A DNA stretch of 64,000 nt from Streptosporangium brasiliense. Its GTDB lineage: Bacteria; Actinomycetota; Actinomycetes; Streptosporangiales; Streptosporangiaceae. The stretch covers positions 1,736,001 to 1,800,000 of the forward strand of contig NZ_JAUSRB010000001.1 of the NCBI RefSeq assembly GCF_030811595.1, given 5' to 3'. This document shows, piece after piece, positions 51,780 through 60,205 of the stretch; the stretch's first letter is position 1; every line of letters begins with the position of its first letter. The translations under genes and the position numbers were made by a program. The notes beneath the pieces are model-generated. The model was not told the origin of the DNA and ran no database searches. It saw only the letters and a list, made by a program, of their open reading frames with translations.

Positions 51780-51812
51780 GTGGCCCGGCTCCTCCAGGGG
51801 GAGCCGGGCCAC
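51780..51812. terminator. bidirectional terminator hairpin
   Basis: Perfect 13-bp stem GTGGCCCGGCTCC / GGAGCCGGGCCAC with a 7-base loop, between the stops of the convergent spermidine-synthase-like and LCP genes. It lacks a T-run but is very stable; most likely it ends both transcripts. Confidence 0.75.
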
Positions 51813-51829
51813 GCGTGCGCGGGGAGGGG

Positions 51830-53635
51830 TCAGAACCCGCAGAGCTCGCCGAGGGACTTGGCTCCCTTGCCGTTCTGGGTGGGGGTCTGGCTCGGCCGGA
51901 CCGTCGCGGTCCTGCTGGGCGTCGGGGCGGGAGAGGCGCCGCTCTCGCCGGGTGAGGCCGTCTCGCCGGGTGAGGTCGTCGCGCCGGGGGAGGCGGTCAC
52001 GCCGGCCGCCAGGGCGCGGCGGCTGGGCTGGAGCGACTGGCGCAGCGCCTTGGCCGCCGCGGTGCGGATCTTCGGCCAGTCGGGGGAGCCGGTGTAGAAC
52101 TCCGGCGGCACGAACTGCAGGCTGGTGATCCTGGCGTTCTTGACCCTGAGGCCGAGGTCGGTCACGTGCTCCAGCAGCTCGCGGGGGATGTTGGTCTTGG
52201 CCATCCGCTTGGCCACATTCGCGATCTTGACGAAGTTGGTGAGCACCACCTGGGGGGTGGCCTGCTGGGCGAAGGCGCCGATGACGCACCGCTGGCGGGC
52301 CATGCGGGAGAAGTCGTCGCTGCCGACGCGGGAGCGCCCGTACCAGAGCGCCTCCTCGCCGGACAGCGTCTGGTAGCCGGCCTTGATCGTGCCCGCGGTG
52401 CCGTAGAGACCGCCCCACTTGACGTCGGTGTCCACCCGGATCTTCAGCCCGCCGATGGCGTCCACCAGGTGGGCGAAGCCGAACATGTTCACCAGGGCGT
52501 AGTAGTCGATCTTCAGGTTGAGCGTGTGGCCGATGGCGTCCATGAGCGCCCGGGGGCCGCGCTGTTCGTTCTTGCCCGGCACGATCTCGGGGTGGTCCTC
52601 GCCGTACTGCCAGACCTCGTTGAGCAGGCCGCCGTTGGGCAGCTCGCGCATGAAGCCGTTGGGGAAGTGCTTGGCGAGCGGGGTGCCGGGGGTGAAGCGG
52701 ACGTGCTGCAGGTTGCGGGGCAGGCTGAACATGACCGTGTTGCCGGTGGCGACGTGCACGCTCGCCACGGTCATGCTGTCGGTCCGCACGCCCTCCCGGT
52801 TGCCGGCCCCGTCGCCGCCGATGAGCAGGAAGTTCACCCGGTCGCGCCCGCCCCACGGGTCCTCGTGCTTGATCGGGGCCGCCGTCGGGTCGTCCTTGAC
52901 GGTCGGGAAGAGGCTGTTGGCCGTCTCCTTGACGGTCAGCACCGTGCTCGCGGCCAGCGCGAACGGCGCCATCACCGACACGCACAGCAGGCCGACCGCG
53001 ATGCCCGAGACGACCTGCCCGCTGCGGTTCAGCCGGTTGGGTTTCAGGGAGATGTAGGACGACAGCACCAGCAGGAACCAGACGAGCGCGCCGAGCCCGG
53101 CGATGAGCGCCCCGGCCAGGAGCGTGCCGTCCCGGGTGATGAAGCCGGTGTTGCCCGATCCGTACATGATGAGACCGCCGGCCAGCGCGGCCACCAGCAG
53201 CACGCCGAAGACGCCCAGCAGGATGTAGCCGGTGCGGCGGCGCCCGGCGCGCAGGTGCGCCGCGCCGGGCAGGACCGCCGACAGCAGGGTCCAGCCGATG
53301 AGCGAGGCGGTCGTCAGCGGCCTGGCGAACTGCGGCCGGCCCTTGCCCTCGGGGGCCTGGCCGGGCGCCGGAGGGCCGGCCGCGGGCACCGGCCCGGGCT
53401 GCCCGGCCGGCTCCCGCGCCGGTGCGGGTCCCCCCGCCTGCGCGGAGGTCTCCGCCGTCCGCTCGGGCTGCCCGGCCTGGCCGGTCTCCGGCCCCCCTAC
53501 GGCCGGCGCCCCGGGGAGGTCCTGCGCGCCGCCGGTGCCGGGCTGCGCTTCACCGCCCGGGCCGCGCCGCCGAGTGCGCCGTTTCCCACCGTCGCCGGCG
53601 GGATCCCCCGAGTCTTGCCCAAGGCGCATCGTCAC
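51830..53635 (-). CDS. LytR-CpsA-Psr (LCP) cell-wall transferase
   Basis: 601-aa protein. Cytoplasmic Pro/Gly-rich N-terminus (about residues 1-105), four membrane helices (about 108-235), then the extracytoplasmic LCP domain (DRVNFLLIGGDGAGNREGVRTDSMTVASV, SLPRNL, YYALVNMFGFAHLVDAIGGL and YGRSRVGSDDFSRMARQ). LCP enzymes attach teichoic-acid or arabinogalactan-like polymers to peptidoglycan. The C-terminus is a Thr/Ser/Pro-rich tail. GTG start with AGGAAG upstream; an ATG two codons in is possible. Confidence 0.92.
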   Translation of the reverse strand: MTMRLGQDSGDPAGDGGKRRTRRRGPGGEAQPGTGGAQDLPGAPAVGGPETGQAGQPERTAETSAQAGGPAPAREPAGQPGPVPAAGPPAPGQAPEGKGRPQFARPLTTASLIGWTLLSAVLPGAAHLRAGRRRTGYILLGVFGVLLVAALAGGLIMYGSGNTGFITRDGTLLAGALIAGLGALVWFLLVLSSYISLKPNRLNRSGQVVSGIAVGLLCVSVMAPFALAASTVLTVKETANSLFPTVKDDPTAAPIKHEDPWGGRDRVNFLLIGGDGAGNREGVRTDSMTVASVHVATGNTVMFSLPRNLQHVRFTPGTPLAKHFPNGFMRELPNGGLLNEVWQYGEDHPEIVPGKNEQRGPRALMDAIGHTLNLKIDYYALVNMFGFAHLVDAIGGLKIRVDTDVKWGGLYGTAGTIKAGYQTLSGEEALWYGRSRVGSDDFSRMARQRCVIGAFAQQATPQVVLTNFVKIANVAKRMAKTNIPRELLEHVTDLGLRVKNARITSLQFVPPEFYTGSPDWPKIRTAAAKALRQSLQPSRRALAAGVTASPGATTSPGETASPGESGASPAPTPSRTATVRPSQTPTQNGKGAKSLGELCGF

Positions 53636-53772
53636 ACCGCTTCCTACGTCTTATCCCGGTCAACCTGGCAAAACGGCCAAGATTCCCCGATTTCACAGAA
53701 TTGCCAGGATTCTAGTCCCCATACCTGGACATGACAGACAGATGACCAATTCTCGGTTAACGGTCATCTAAG

Positions 53773-55329
53773 CTACGACGTCGTCGAAGCGGGGGCCAGC
53801 CAGGTGTTGCACTGGAAGGTCTTGTTCTTCTCGTAGCCCTGGCGGAACCAGCGATTGTTGTTGGCGGGCGAGCCGTGGTCGCGGGGGTGGCCCGGCCAGT
53901 CGCCGACCCGCGAGTAGAAGTAGTAGAGCGTGTTACGCCGCGCCGGGGTCACCGGGTAGCTGGCCGAGACCGAACGCATGAACATCGCGCCGAAGCAGGT
54001 GGCCTGGAGCTCGAAGCGGCGGCTCAGTGCGAGCCTGCCGCTCTGGCTGCTGGAGCGCGAGGTCTGCTCCCACCAGGAGTCGGACAGGCCCGACATCTGC
54101 TGCACGTGATGCCCGTACTCGTGGGCCATCATGCTGACGATCGTGCCGTGCCAGTCGGTGATGTCGCCGTACTCCTTCACCAGGGCCGTGGTCGAGGCGT
54201 AGATGGTGAGGTTGCGCGGGCAGTAGTACGGCACGTTGCTGCCGGCCGAGGGGTAGTCCCCGCAGGCGCCGCGCCCCCGGACGGAGGCGATGGCGTAGCC
54301 CGGGCGCTGCCAGCTCAGTCCCTGCGCGCGCATGATCTGCGACCAGCCCCTGTCCAGGCAGGTGGACGTCCTCATGATCAGTGCCTTGAGCTGGCTGCCG
54401 CTGCGGACGCTGGGCGAGCCCACCGGGCAGTTCACCCTGGGCAGGCCGCCGGTCCGGTAGAGGGTGTTGTTCTTCAGGCTGGTGTTGAGGGTCTGCCGCC
54501 CGGTCGGGACCGTGTCCGAGGTGGGCTCGGCGGAGGAGGTGGGTTCGGTGGAGCGCGATTCGGCGGGCTCCGGTGAGGCGGAGCTGTCCGTAGGCCTGTC
54601 GAACGGGCTGAAGGTGGGGATCGCGACCGGTGAGACCGGGTCCGCGTGGCGGCTGCTCTTGATCAGCGCGCCGACCACCACGAGCCCGACGAACACCAGC
54701 GCGACCACGCCGAAGACGCCGCCGATGATCGCCCCCGCGCCGCCGCCGGAGCGGGGGCGCTGCGGCTGCCACTGGGGCGGCGGATACGGCGGCCGCCGGT
54801 GCCGGGGGTCCGGCGGCGGGGGCGGCTGGCCGTACGGCATCCGCCCCTGCGGCGGGGGCGGGTATCCCTGTGCCGGGGGCGGCGGGTATCCCTGTCCGGG
54901 GGGTGCCGGGTGTCCCTGTCCGGGCGGGGGCGGGTATCCCGGCCCCGGACGGCCCTGGGGTGGCCCTTGGGGCGGCCCCTGCGGCATGGGCTGCTGCGGC
55001 GGATAGGCCTGGGGCGGTCCCTGCGGGGGGCGGCCCCGGTCCGGCGGGGGCGGCCCGGGGGCCGGCTGCGGCGGATGGCCGTGGCCCGGTGGGAGGCCCT
55101 GTCCCGGCGGGGGCGGGAGATACCCCTGCCCCGGAGGCGGCGGGTAGCCCTGTCCTGGGGGCGGCGGATAACCCTGTCCCGGCGGGGGCGGATAACCCTG
55201 AGGCGGTCCTTGCGGAGGTCCCTGGTGCGGTCCCTGCGGCGGGGCGGGGGCCCATGCGGGCGGCTGCTGGGCGGGGTACGGGTGTCCTTGGGGCGGGGGT
55301 GGTGGAGGGTAGTGCCCGTTGCCTGTCAC
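53773..55329 (-). CDS. YpfJ-like neutral zinc metallopeptidase
   Basis: 518-aa membrane-anchored peptidase. The first 195 residues are Pro/Gln/Gly repeats of the type GQGYPPPP, then one membrane helix (IIGGVFGVVALVFVGLVVVGALI, about 203-225), a Ser/Thr linker and the YpfJ catalytic domain. The zinc site is HEYGHH with a third ligand Glu in RFELQATCFGA. The catalytic part lies outside the membrane. The repeat DNA is in-frame coding, and the ribosome site is weak. Confidence 0.9.
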   Translation of the reverse strand: MTGNGHYPPPPPPQGHPYPAQQPPAWAPAPPQGPHQGPPQGPPQGYPPPPGQGYPPPPGQGYPPPPGQGYLPPPPGQGLPPGHGHPPQPAPGPPPPDRGRPPQGPPQAYPPQQPMPQGPPQGPPQGRPGPGYPPPPGQGHPAPPGQGYPPPPAQGYPPPPQGRMPYGQPPPPPDPRHRRPPYPPPQWQPQRPRSGGGAGAIIGGVFGVVALVFVGLVVVGALIKSSRHADPVSPVAIPTFSPFDRPTDSSASPEPAESRSTEPTSSAEPTSDTVPTGRQTLNTSLKNNTLYRTGGLPRVNCPVGSPSVRSGSQLKALIMRTSTCLDRGWSQIMRAQGLSWQRPGYAIASVRGRGACGDYPSAGSNVPYYCPRNLTIYASTTALVKEYGDITDWHGTIVSMMAHEYGHHVQQMSGLSDSWWEQTSRSSSQSGRLALSRRFELQATCFGAMFMRSVSASYPVTPARRNTLYYFYSRVGDWPGHPRDHGSPANNNRWFRQGYEKNKTFQCNTWLAPASTTS

Positions 55330-55519
55330 GCTGTCTCCCCGTTAACCCGAGCGTCCGATATGGCATGAAAGCCCGGACCTTTGCCGAATTTGGGGCGTAA
55401 GCATACTGATTTCTCACCCGTCACGGATGTCGCTGCGTTCGATTACATTCCGAAATCATCCGAGGTGATCTCCGCGATGTGCGGGACCGGGCCGGGCACT
55501 GTGATTTAGCTTCAAAACC

Positions 55520-56386
55520 ATGAATCTGCAGCAGCTCCGCTATGTGGTCGCGACGGCGGAGCACCGCACCATGACCGATGCGGCCAGGTCGCTGTACATC
55601 GCACAACCTGCGCTTTCCCGTGCGATCAGAGACCTCGAACGAGAACTCGGGATGACGTTGTTCGCCCGTTCCGGGCGTGGCGTGGTCGTCACGGCGCAGG
55701 GGCGCCGGGTGGTCAAGCTCGCCAGGGAGGCGCTCGACGCGGTCCGCGAGATCGAGGAACTGTCCAGCCACGGAGACTCGGAGGCCGAACTCCGGATCGC
55801 CTCCACCCCCAGCCTCGAACCGGGGCTGGCCGGACGCCTCCTCCCCGCCTACAGTGCCGAGCACCCCGGAGTGCGCGTGCACATCGTCCGCTGCGACGGG
55901 CGGGACGGCGTGGTCAACGCCATCAGGGACCAGCGGGCCGACCTCGGCCTGACGGACCTGCCCGTCCCCGCCGACCTGATCAGTCACCCGCTGGAGCGTC
56001 AGGAGATCGTGCTGATCTCCCCGCCCGGCCTGGACCTGCCCGACCCGGTGCCGATGAGCAGGCTCAACGGCATGCGGCTGGTCCTGCCGGTCCCCGGCAG
56101 CGCCCGGCGCAGGGAGTTCGACGCGCTGTTCGCCAAGTACGGCGTCGCCCCGGTGCCGACCGTGCAGCTGGACGAGCGGGGCAACTGGCTCAACACCGTC
56201 CGCTCGGGCGCGGCCTCCCTGCTCTGGTACCGGGGGATGGCCGAGCAGGCCGCCCGGGCCGGGCTGGTGGTCCGTCCCCTCGATCCCTCGGTCCGCCGGG
56301 TGATCGCCCTCGTCCACGCGCGGCGGCGGCTGCCCGCCATCGCCCAGGAGTTCTTGTCGGTGGCCGAAGGTGGGTCGGCCGCCTAG
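55520..56386 (+). CDS. LysR-family regulator
   Basis: 288-aa protein, N-terminal HTH (LQQLRYVVATAEHRTMTDAARSLYIAQPALSRAIRDLERELG) and the effector-binding domain typical of LysR. No catabolic gene is divergent; folP2 follows in the same direction 86 bases on. A TAGCTT -10-like box (55507-55512) ends seven bases before the ATG, again suggesting a leaderless message. Confidence 0.92.
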   Translation: MNLQQLRYVVATAEHRTMTDAARSLYIAQPALSRAIRDLERELGMTLFARSGRGVVVTAQGRRVVKLAREALDAVREIEELSSHGDSEAELRIASTPSLEPGLAGRLLPAYSAEHPGVRVHIVRCDGRDGVVNAIRDQRADLGLTDLPVPADLISHPLERQEIVLISPPGLDLPDPVPMSRLNGMRLVLPVPGSARRREFDALFAKYGVAPVPTVQLDERGNWLNTVRSGAASLLWYRGMAEQAARAGLVVRPLDPSVRRVIALVHARRRLPAIAQEFLSVAEGGSAA

Positions 56387-56472
56387 GAACGTCACGTCCT
56401 TTCGAAACCCCCCAGAGGCGGCGCAGGTGGGAGCGCCTGCCTCTCCGACACCGGGCGATAGGCTCGGTCTCG

Positions 56473-57306
56473 ATGACTATCTTGCGCCTGCGTGGCCGTG
56501 AGTTCCGGCCCGGCGAATTCGCGATCATGGCGGTGGTCAACCGCACCCCGGACTCCTTCTTCGACAAGGGGAGGACCTACGGCTTCGAGGCCGCCCTGGA
56601 GGCGGTGGCCGGGGCCGTCGACGGTGGCGCGGACATCGTGGACATCGGCGGCGTCAAGGCGGGCCCCGGCGACGAGGTGGACCCCGCCGAGGAGATCCGC
56701 CGGGTGGCCGATCTGGTCGCGGCGGTTCGGGAGCGCCACCCCCGGCTGATCATCAGTGTCGACACCTGGCGGGCCGAGGTCGGCGAGGTCGTCGCCGAGG
56801 CGGGCGCCGACCTGCTCAACGACACCTGGGGCGGGGTCGACCCCGCGCTGGCGGAGGTCGCCGCCAAGCACGGCATCGGGCTGGTCTGCGCGCACGCCGG
56901 CCGCGTCGCCCCCCGCACCCGCCCGCACCGCATCGCCTACGCCGACGTGGTCGCCGACGTCATCGGCTACACCGTCGAGCTCGCCGAGCGGGCGGTCGCC
57001 GCCGGGGTCCGCAGGGAGTCGATCCTGATCGACCCGGCGCACGACTTCGGCAAGAACACCTGGCACTCCCTGGAGGTCAGCCGCCGCCTGGACGAGATGG
57101 TGGCCACCGGCTGGCCGGTGCTCGTCGCGGTCTCCAACAAGGACTTCGTCGGCGAGACCCTCGGCGGTCTCCCGGTCGACGAGCGCCACGCCGGCACCAT
57201 GGCGACCCTGGCGGTCTCGGCCTGGCAGGGCGCCCGGGTCTTCCGGGTCCACGACGCGGCCTCCGCCCGCACCGCGCTGGCCACCGTCGCCGAGCTGCGG
57301 CGCTAG
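56473..57306 (+). CDS. folP2: FolP2-like dihydropteroate synthase homologue
   Basis: 277-aa TIM-barrel protein of the pterin-binding family. It matches the mycobacterial FolP2 (Rv1207) subgroup: AVVNRTPDSFFDKG instead of the GVLNVTPDSFSDGG of true DHPS, DIGGVKAGPGDEV instead of DIGGESTRPGA, LLNDTWGG and DPAHDFGKN. From what I know of this subgroup, Mycobacterium FolP2 lacks normal DHPS activity and its function is unknown. TAGGCT ends eight bases before the ATG and there is no ribosome site. Confidence 0.85.
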   Translation: MTILRLRGREFRPGEFAIMAVVNRTPDSFFDKGRTYGFEAALEAVAGAVDGGADIVDIGGVKAGPGDEVDPAEEIRRVADLVAAVRERHPRLIISVDTWRAEVGEVVAEAGADLLNDTWGGVDPALAEVAAKHGIGLVCAHAGRVAPRTRPHRIAYADVVADVIGYTVELAERAVAAGVRRESILIDPAHDFGKNTWHSLEVSRRLDEMVATGWPVLVAVSNKDFVGETLGGLPVDERHAGTMATLAVSAWQGARVFRVHDAASARTALATVAELRR

Positions 57307-57417
57307 CCTCGGGCTGAGCGGGAGGCGGGGGCCCGCCGGCGATCCCGTCCCCGGGCGGCGCGGGCCGATGCCGTCCCCGGGCGACGCGGGCCGGCGCTGG
57401 GCCCGGCCGGGAAGAGG

Positions 57418-57450
57418 TCGGGCCACCCGCGGGGGGGACGGGTGGCCCGA
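57418..57450. terminator. strong bidirectional terminator
   Basis: 12-bp perfect stem TCGGGCCACCCG / CGGGTGGCCCGA with a 9-base loop, in the 347-base gap between the convergent folP2 and PLP-lyase genes. Upstream of it (57330-57400) are two near-copies of CCGTCCCCGGGCGRCGCGGGCC. No gene is supported in the gap. Confidence 0.6.
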
Positions 57451-57452
57451 TG

Positions 57453-57477
57453 GCGAGACGGGACGTGTCTCGCTTTT
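57453..57477 (+). terminator. intrinsic terminator of folP2
   Basis: GCGAGAC-GGGACGT-GTCTCGC followed by TTTT, immediately after the larger hairpin. The T-run is on the plus strand, so it acts on transcripts from folP2. Confidence 0.6.
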
Positions 57478-57590
57478 CGCGTGGTCCTGCCGTTGCCGAT
57501 CCCGGCGCCGCCGGGGCCCGTGGAGGGCGACCGGCACGCCTCCGCGAGGTGCGCGGGCGGCGATCGGACATCCCCATGGTCAACCAATGA

Positions 57591-57610
57591 GGATATTTAC
57601 CGCAATATCC
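57591..57610. promoter_or_regulatory. AT-rich palindrome downstream of PLP-lyase gene
   Basis: Perfect GGATATT-TACCGC-AATATCC in an unusually AT-rich 60-base stretch just after the end of the lyase gene (minus strand). It may be a protein-binding site or a hairpin in the 3' end of that message. Confidence 0.4.
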
Positions 57611-57653
57611 TGACTTGGGTAAATCAATTTGTTATGTACGTCGGCCGGCCCGC

Positions 57654-59072
57654 TCAGGCGTAGATCACCGACAGGAAGCGGATCAGGACCGCCTCGCGCC
57701 TGTCGGCCGGCAGCGCGTCCAGGACCGCGTTGACCACGGCCATCTCCGGCTGACCCGGCCCGCCGAGCTCCACCCCGACGGCCGCGGCGAGCTCGCCGAA
57801 GGCGGCGTCGTCCAGCGCGTCCAGGTCCAGCTCCGCGACGAGCTCCACCAGCCCCTCGGGCAGGGTCGCCGGGCCGCGCTCCCGCGCCGCCGCGGCGGAC
57901 TCCGCGATCACCTCCAGCATCGCCTCCACCCCCCGCAGGGTCACCCCGGTGACCGTGACGTGGATGTTGGCCGGGATCCCCGCGTAGGAGAGCTGCGGCT
58001 GCAGGAACCAGCCGCGCCTGCGGGCCTCGTCGGACAGCACGAACACGTCCACCTCCTCCGAGCCGAAGGCGACCAGGGCCGAGTCGGGGTCGCCGAGCAC
58101 CCGCAGGCCGGGGATCTCCGCGATGCCCTCGCGGAGCCGCCGGGCCGCCGCCAGGGTGGCGCGGCCGAGTTCGAGGTAACCCTCCCGGCCGAGGGCCTGG
58201 AGGGTGGCCCAGGCGCCGCCCAGCGGACCGGCGGACCTGGAGCTCTGCACGGTGGCGTTGATGACCGTGTAGCCGGGCCACGACGCCGACGCGAAGTAGG
58301 CCCTGCGCCGCAGCGCCGGGTCGGCGAACAGCACGACCGAGGCTCCCTTGGGGGAGTAACCGAACTTGTGCAGGTCGCAGGAGAGCGAGGTGACGCCGGG
58401 CACCGACAGGTCGAACGGCGGGACCGGCGCCCCGGCCTCGCGCAGCCACGGCAGCAGCCACCCACCCACGCAGGCGTCCACGTGGCAGAGCACGCCACGC
58501 GCCGAGGCGGCCGCGGCGATCTCGGCGACCGGGTCCACCACGCCCTGCGGGTAGGAGGGCGCCGAGGCGACCACCAGCACCGTGTCCTCGGTGATCACCG
58601 CCTCGACGGCCGCCGCGGAGGCCCGGAACGTTTCGGGGTCGACCGGCACGGTGTCCACCGCCACCCCCAGGTAGTGCGCCGCCTTGTGGAAGGCCGGGTG
58701 CGCGGTGACCGGGACGGCCATCCGGGGACGCCCCGGCACCCGCCGCGAGTCCCGCGCGGCCTTCACCGCCAGCATGATCGACTCGGTGCCGCCGCTGGTG
58801 AAGATGCCGCAGCCGCCGCCCAGCAGCTCGGCGACCGCGCCGACGACCTGCTTCTCCATCTCCACCACACTGGGGAACGCGGTCGGGTCGAGGGTGTTGA
58901 CCTCCAGCATCTCGAAGTAGGCCCGGGCCGCGGCCTCGTGCACCTCCGGCCGCCCGGTGTCGTACACGTACGCGGTCACCTTGCCTCCGCGTACCGGCAG
59001 GTCGTCCTCCTTCAGCCGGGCGATCTCGGCGAGCAGTTCCTCGACGTCCCGGCCCTTCTCAGGCAGGTTCAT
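57654..59072 (-). CDS. PLP-dependent decarboxylase/lyase, S1P-lyase-like
   Basis: 472-aa fold-type I PLP enzyme. The cofactor Lys is Lys236 in SCDLHKFGYSPKG, the aldimine Asp is Asp199 in HVDACVGGWLL, and the stacking His125 lies in TAHPAFHK. The HKFGYSPKG context resembles sphingosine-1-phosphate lyase (HKYGYAPKG) more than bacterial glutamate decarboxylase. It probably cleaves a phospho-amino alcohol or decarboxylates an amino acid. AAGGAG precedes the ATG at 59072. Confidence 0.88.
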   Translation of the reverse strand: MNLPEKGRDVEELLAEIARLKEDDLPVRGGKVTAYVYDTGRPEVHEAAARAYFEMLEVNTLDPTAFPSVVEMEKQVVGAVAELLGGGCGIFTSGGTESIMLAVKAARDSRRVPGRPRMAVPVTAHPAFHKAAHYLGVAVDTVPVDPETFRASAAAVEAVITEDTVLVVASAPSYPQGVVDPVAEIAAAASARGVLCHVDACVGGWLLPWLREAGAPVPPFDLSVPGVTSLSCDLHKFGYSPKGASVVLFADPALRRRAYFASASWPGYTVINATVQSSRSAGPLGGAWATLQALGREGYLELGRATLAAARRLREGIAEIPGLRVLGDPDSALVAFGSEEVDVFVLSDEARRRGWFLQPQLSYAGIPANIHVTVTGVTLRGVEAMLEVIAESAAAARERGPATLPEGLVELVAELDLDALDDAAFGELAAAVGVELGGPGQPEMAVVNAVLDALPADRREAVLIRFLSVIYA

Positions 59073-59337
59073 GGATCTCCTTGGGTGATACGGCTCGGGC
59101 AAGCCGGTGGTAGGCGATGACGAGAGGGAGGCTGAGCAGCATGAGCGCCGCCGGCAGGGCGGTGAAGCCGAGCAGCAGGCCGGTCAGGGCCGGCCCGGCC
59201 TGGGCGGCCACCAGGCCGAGCGGCCGGGCGCCCGGCCGGGAGACCACCCACCGGGTGGACAGGGCGGCGGGCAGCAGAGCCGCCGTCATCACCGCGCCGA
59301 CCGCCGCGGACCGCGAGGGGGGATGTCCAGGTGGCAA
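59059..59337 (-). CDS. small membrane protein coupled to PLP-lyase
   Basis: 92-aa protein with two membrane helices (about residues 12-28 and 50-76). It overlaps the start of the PLP-lyase gene by 14 bases on the same strand, so they are translationally coupled. TTG start at 59337 with GGGAG seven bases upstream; an ATG at 59289 would remove 16 residues. No family recognised; it could be a tether or transporter fragment. Confidence 0.55.
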   Translation of the reverse strand: MPPGHPPSRSAAVGAVMTAALLPAALSTRWVVSRPGARPLGLVAAQAGPALTGLLLGFTALPAALMLLSLPLVIAYHRLARAVSPKEIHEPA

Positions 59338-59391
59338 GGAGGGGCTCCCGGGAGGAGGAGAGAGGGGGGCGGGGCGTCGGGAGAGGCGGGG

Positions 59392-60033
59392 TCAGGTGGG
59401 AGGGTCTCCCTGGAGATAGGCGGTGAGGTGCATCATCCGATGGAGATGGGCACGGAACCTGCGCATGGCCCGGGGGTCGTCCATCCGCCTGCGGTTGCCC
59501 CGCTGGTCGAGCACCCCGCTCTGGGAGAAGCTGTTGGCGCACCAGATCATCGACCAGATGAGGTATTCGATGTCGACGTCGCGGCGGATGTATCCGGCGG
59601 CCACCGCCGGTTCGAGCGCGTCCCAGATGAGACCGCTCAGCGGCTGGGTGTAGCGCCACTCCAGCTCGGTGATGTCGCTGGCGTCGGACAGCCAGCGGTG
59701 CATCCACAGCGCCGGCATCTCGGGGTAGGCCAGGCACAGGTCCAGGTAGTGGTCGATGAGCTGGTGCATGAGGGCCGACGCCTCTTCGGGGCTCGCCACG
59801 GAGGTGTTCTTGAGCACCCCTTCCAGGGAGGCCAGCTCGACCTGGTACATCCGTTCCATGACCTCGAGATACAGCTCGCGCTTGCCGCCGATGTGTCCGG
59901 TGACGGCGGCGACGTTGAGCCCGGCGGCCTCGGCGATCTGGCTGACGGAGGTCGCGTCGTAGCCCATGGCGGCGAACAGCCTGGTCGCGACCCGCAGGAT
60001 CAGCTCCCGCTGACCGCCATCAGCGGAAGTCAT
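59392..60033 (-). CDS. TetR-family regulator, duplicate A
   Basis: 213-aa TetR/AcrR protein. HTH around TSVSQIAEAAGLNVAAVTGHIGGKRELYL (about residues 28-56), then an all-helical ligand domain (LIDHYLDLCLAYPEMPALWMHRWL). It is a tandem paralogue of the next TetR gene (roughly 60% identical by eye) and shares with it the start region, promoter and even a copy of the neighbouring kinase tail. ACGCTA read on the minus strand is TAGCGT, seven bases before the ATG, so the message is leaderless. Confidence 0.9.
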   Translation of the reverse strand: MTSADGGQRELILRVATRLFAAMGYDATSVSQIAEAAGLNVAAVTGHIGGKRELYLEVMERMYQVELASLEGVLKNTSVASPEEASALMHQLIDHYLDLCLAYPEMPALWMHRWLSDASDITELEWRYTQPLSGLIWDALEPAVAAGYIRRDVDIEYLIWSMIWCANSFSQSGVLDQRGNRRRMDDPRAMRRFRAHLHRMMHLTAYLQGDPPT

Positions 60034-60122
60034 GAAAGTGACGCTAGATCCGGATACATGCCCTGGCCAATCACTTGATGGACAAGCCTCGGTCAAGATA
60101 GCGGAAGCCGTACGGCGGCCCG
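59917..60122 (-). repeat. direct repeat copy A (TetR start, promoter, kinase tail)
   Basis: About 206 bases matching 60751-60956 at an exact offset of 834 bases without gaps. It covers the first 39 codons of TetR A, its leaderless promoter and a 30-base relic of the histidine-kinase 3' end, including its stop triplet at 60093-60095. In the part I aligned by eye (60001-60122) about 11 positions differ. Confidence 0.8.
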
Positions 60123-60151
60123 CGGACGGGGGTTGCGCCCCTGCGCGGCCG

Positions 60152-60205
60152 GACTGTCAGAAGGGGCCTCCAAGGGGCGACTGTCAGAAGGGGCCTCCGA
60201 GGGGC
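60152..60205. repeat. 27-bp tandem repeat
   Basis: Two adjacent 27-base units beginning GACTGTCAGAAGGGGCCTCC (60152-60178 and 60179-60205) that differ at one base. The second unit holds the stop of TetR B. It marks the junction between the two duplicated units. Confidence 0.8.

Noticed and set aside
54840-55270. Short regular repeats resembling a CRISPR or minisatellite array
   Set aside because: They encode in-frame GQGYPPPP-type repeats of the metallopeptidase N-terminus; spacers are not unique.
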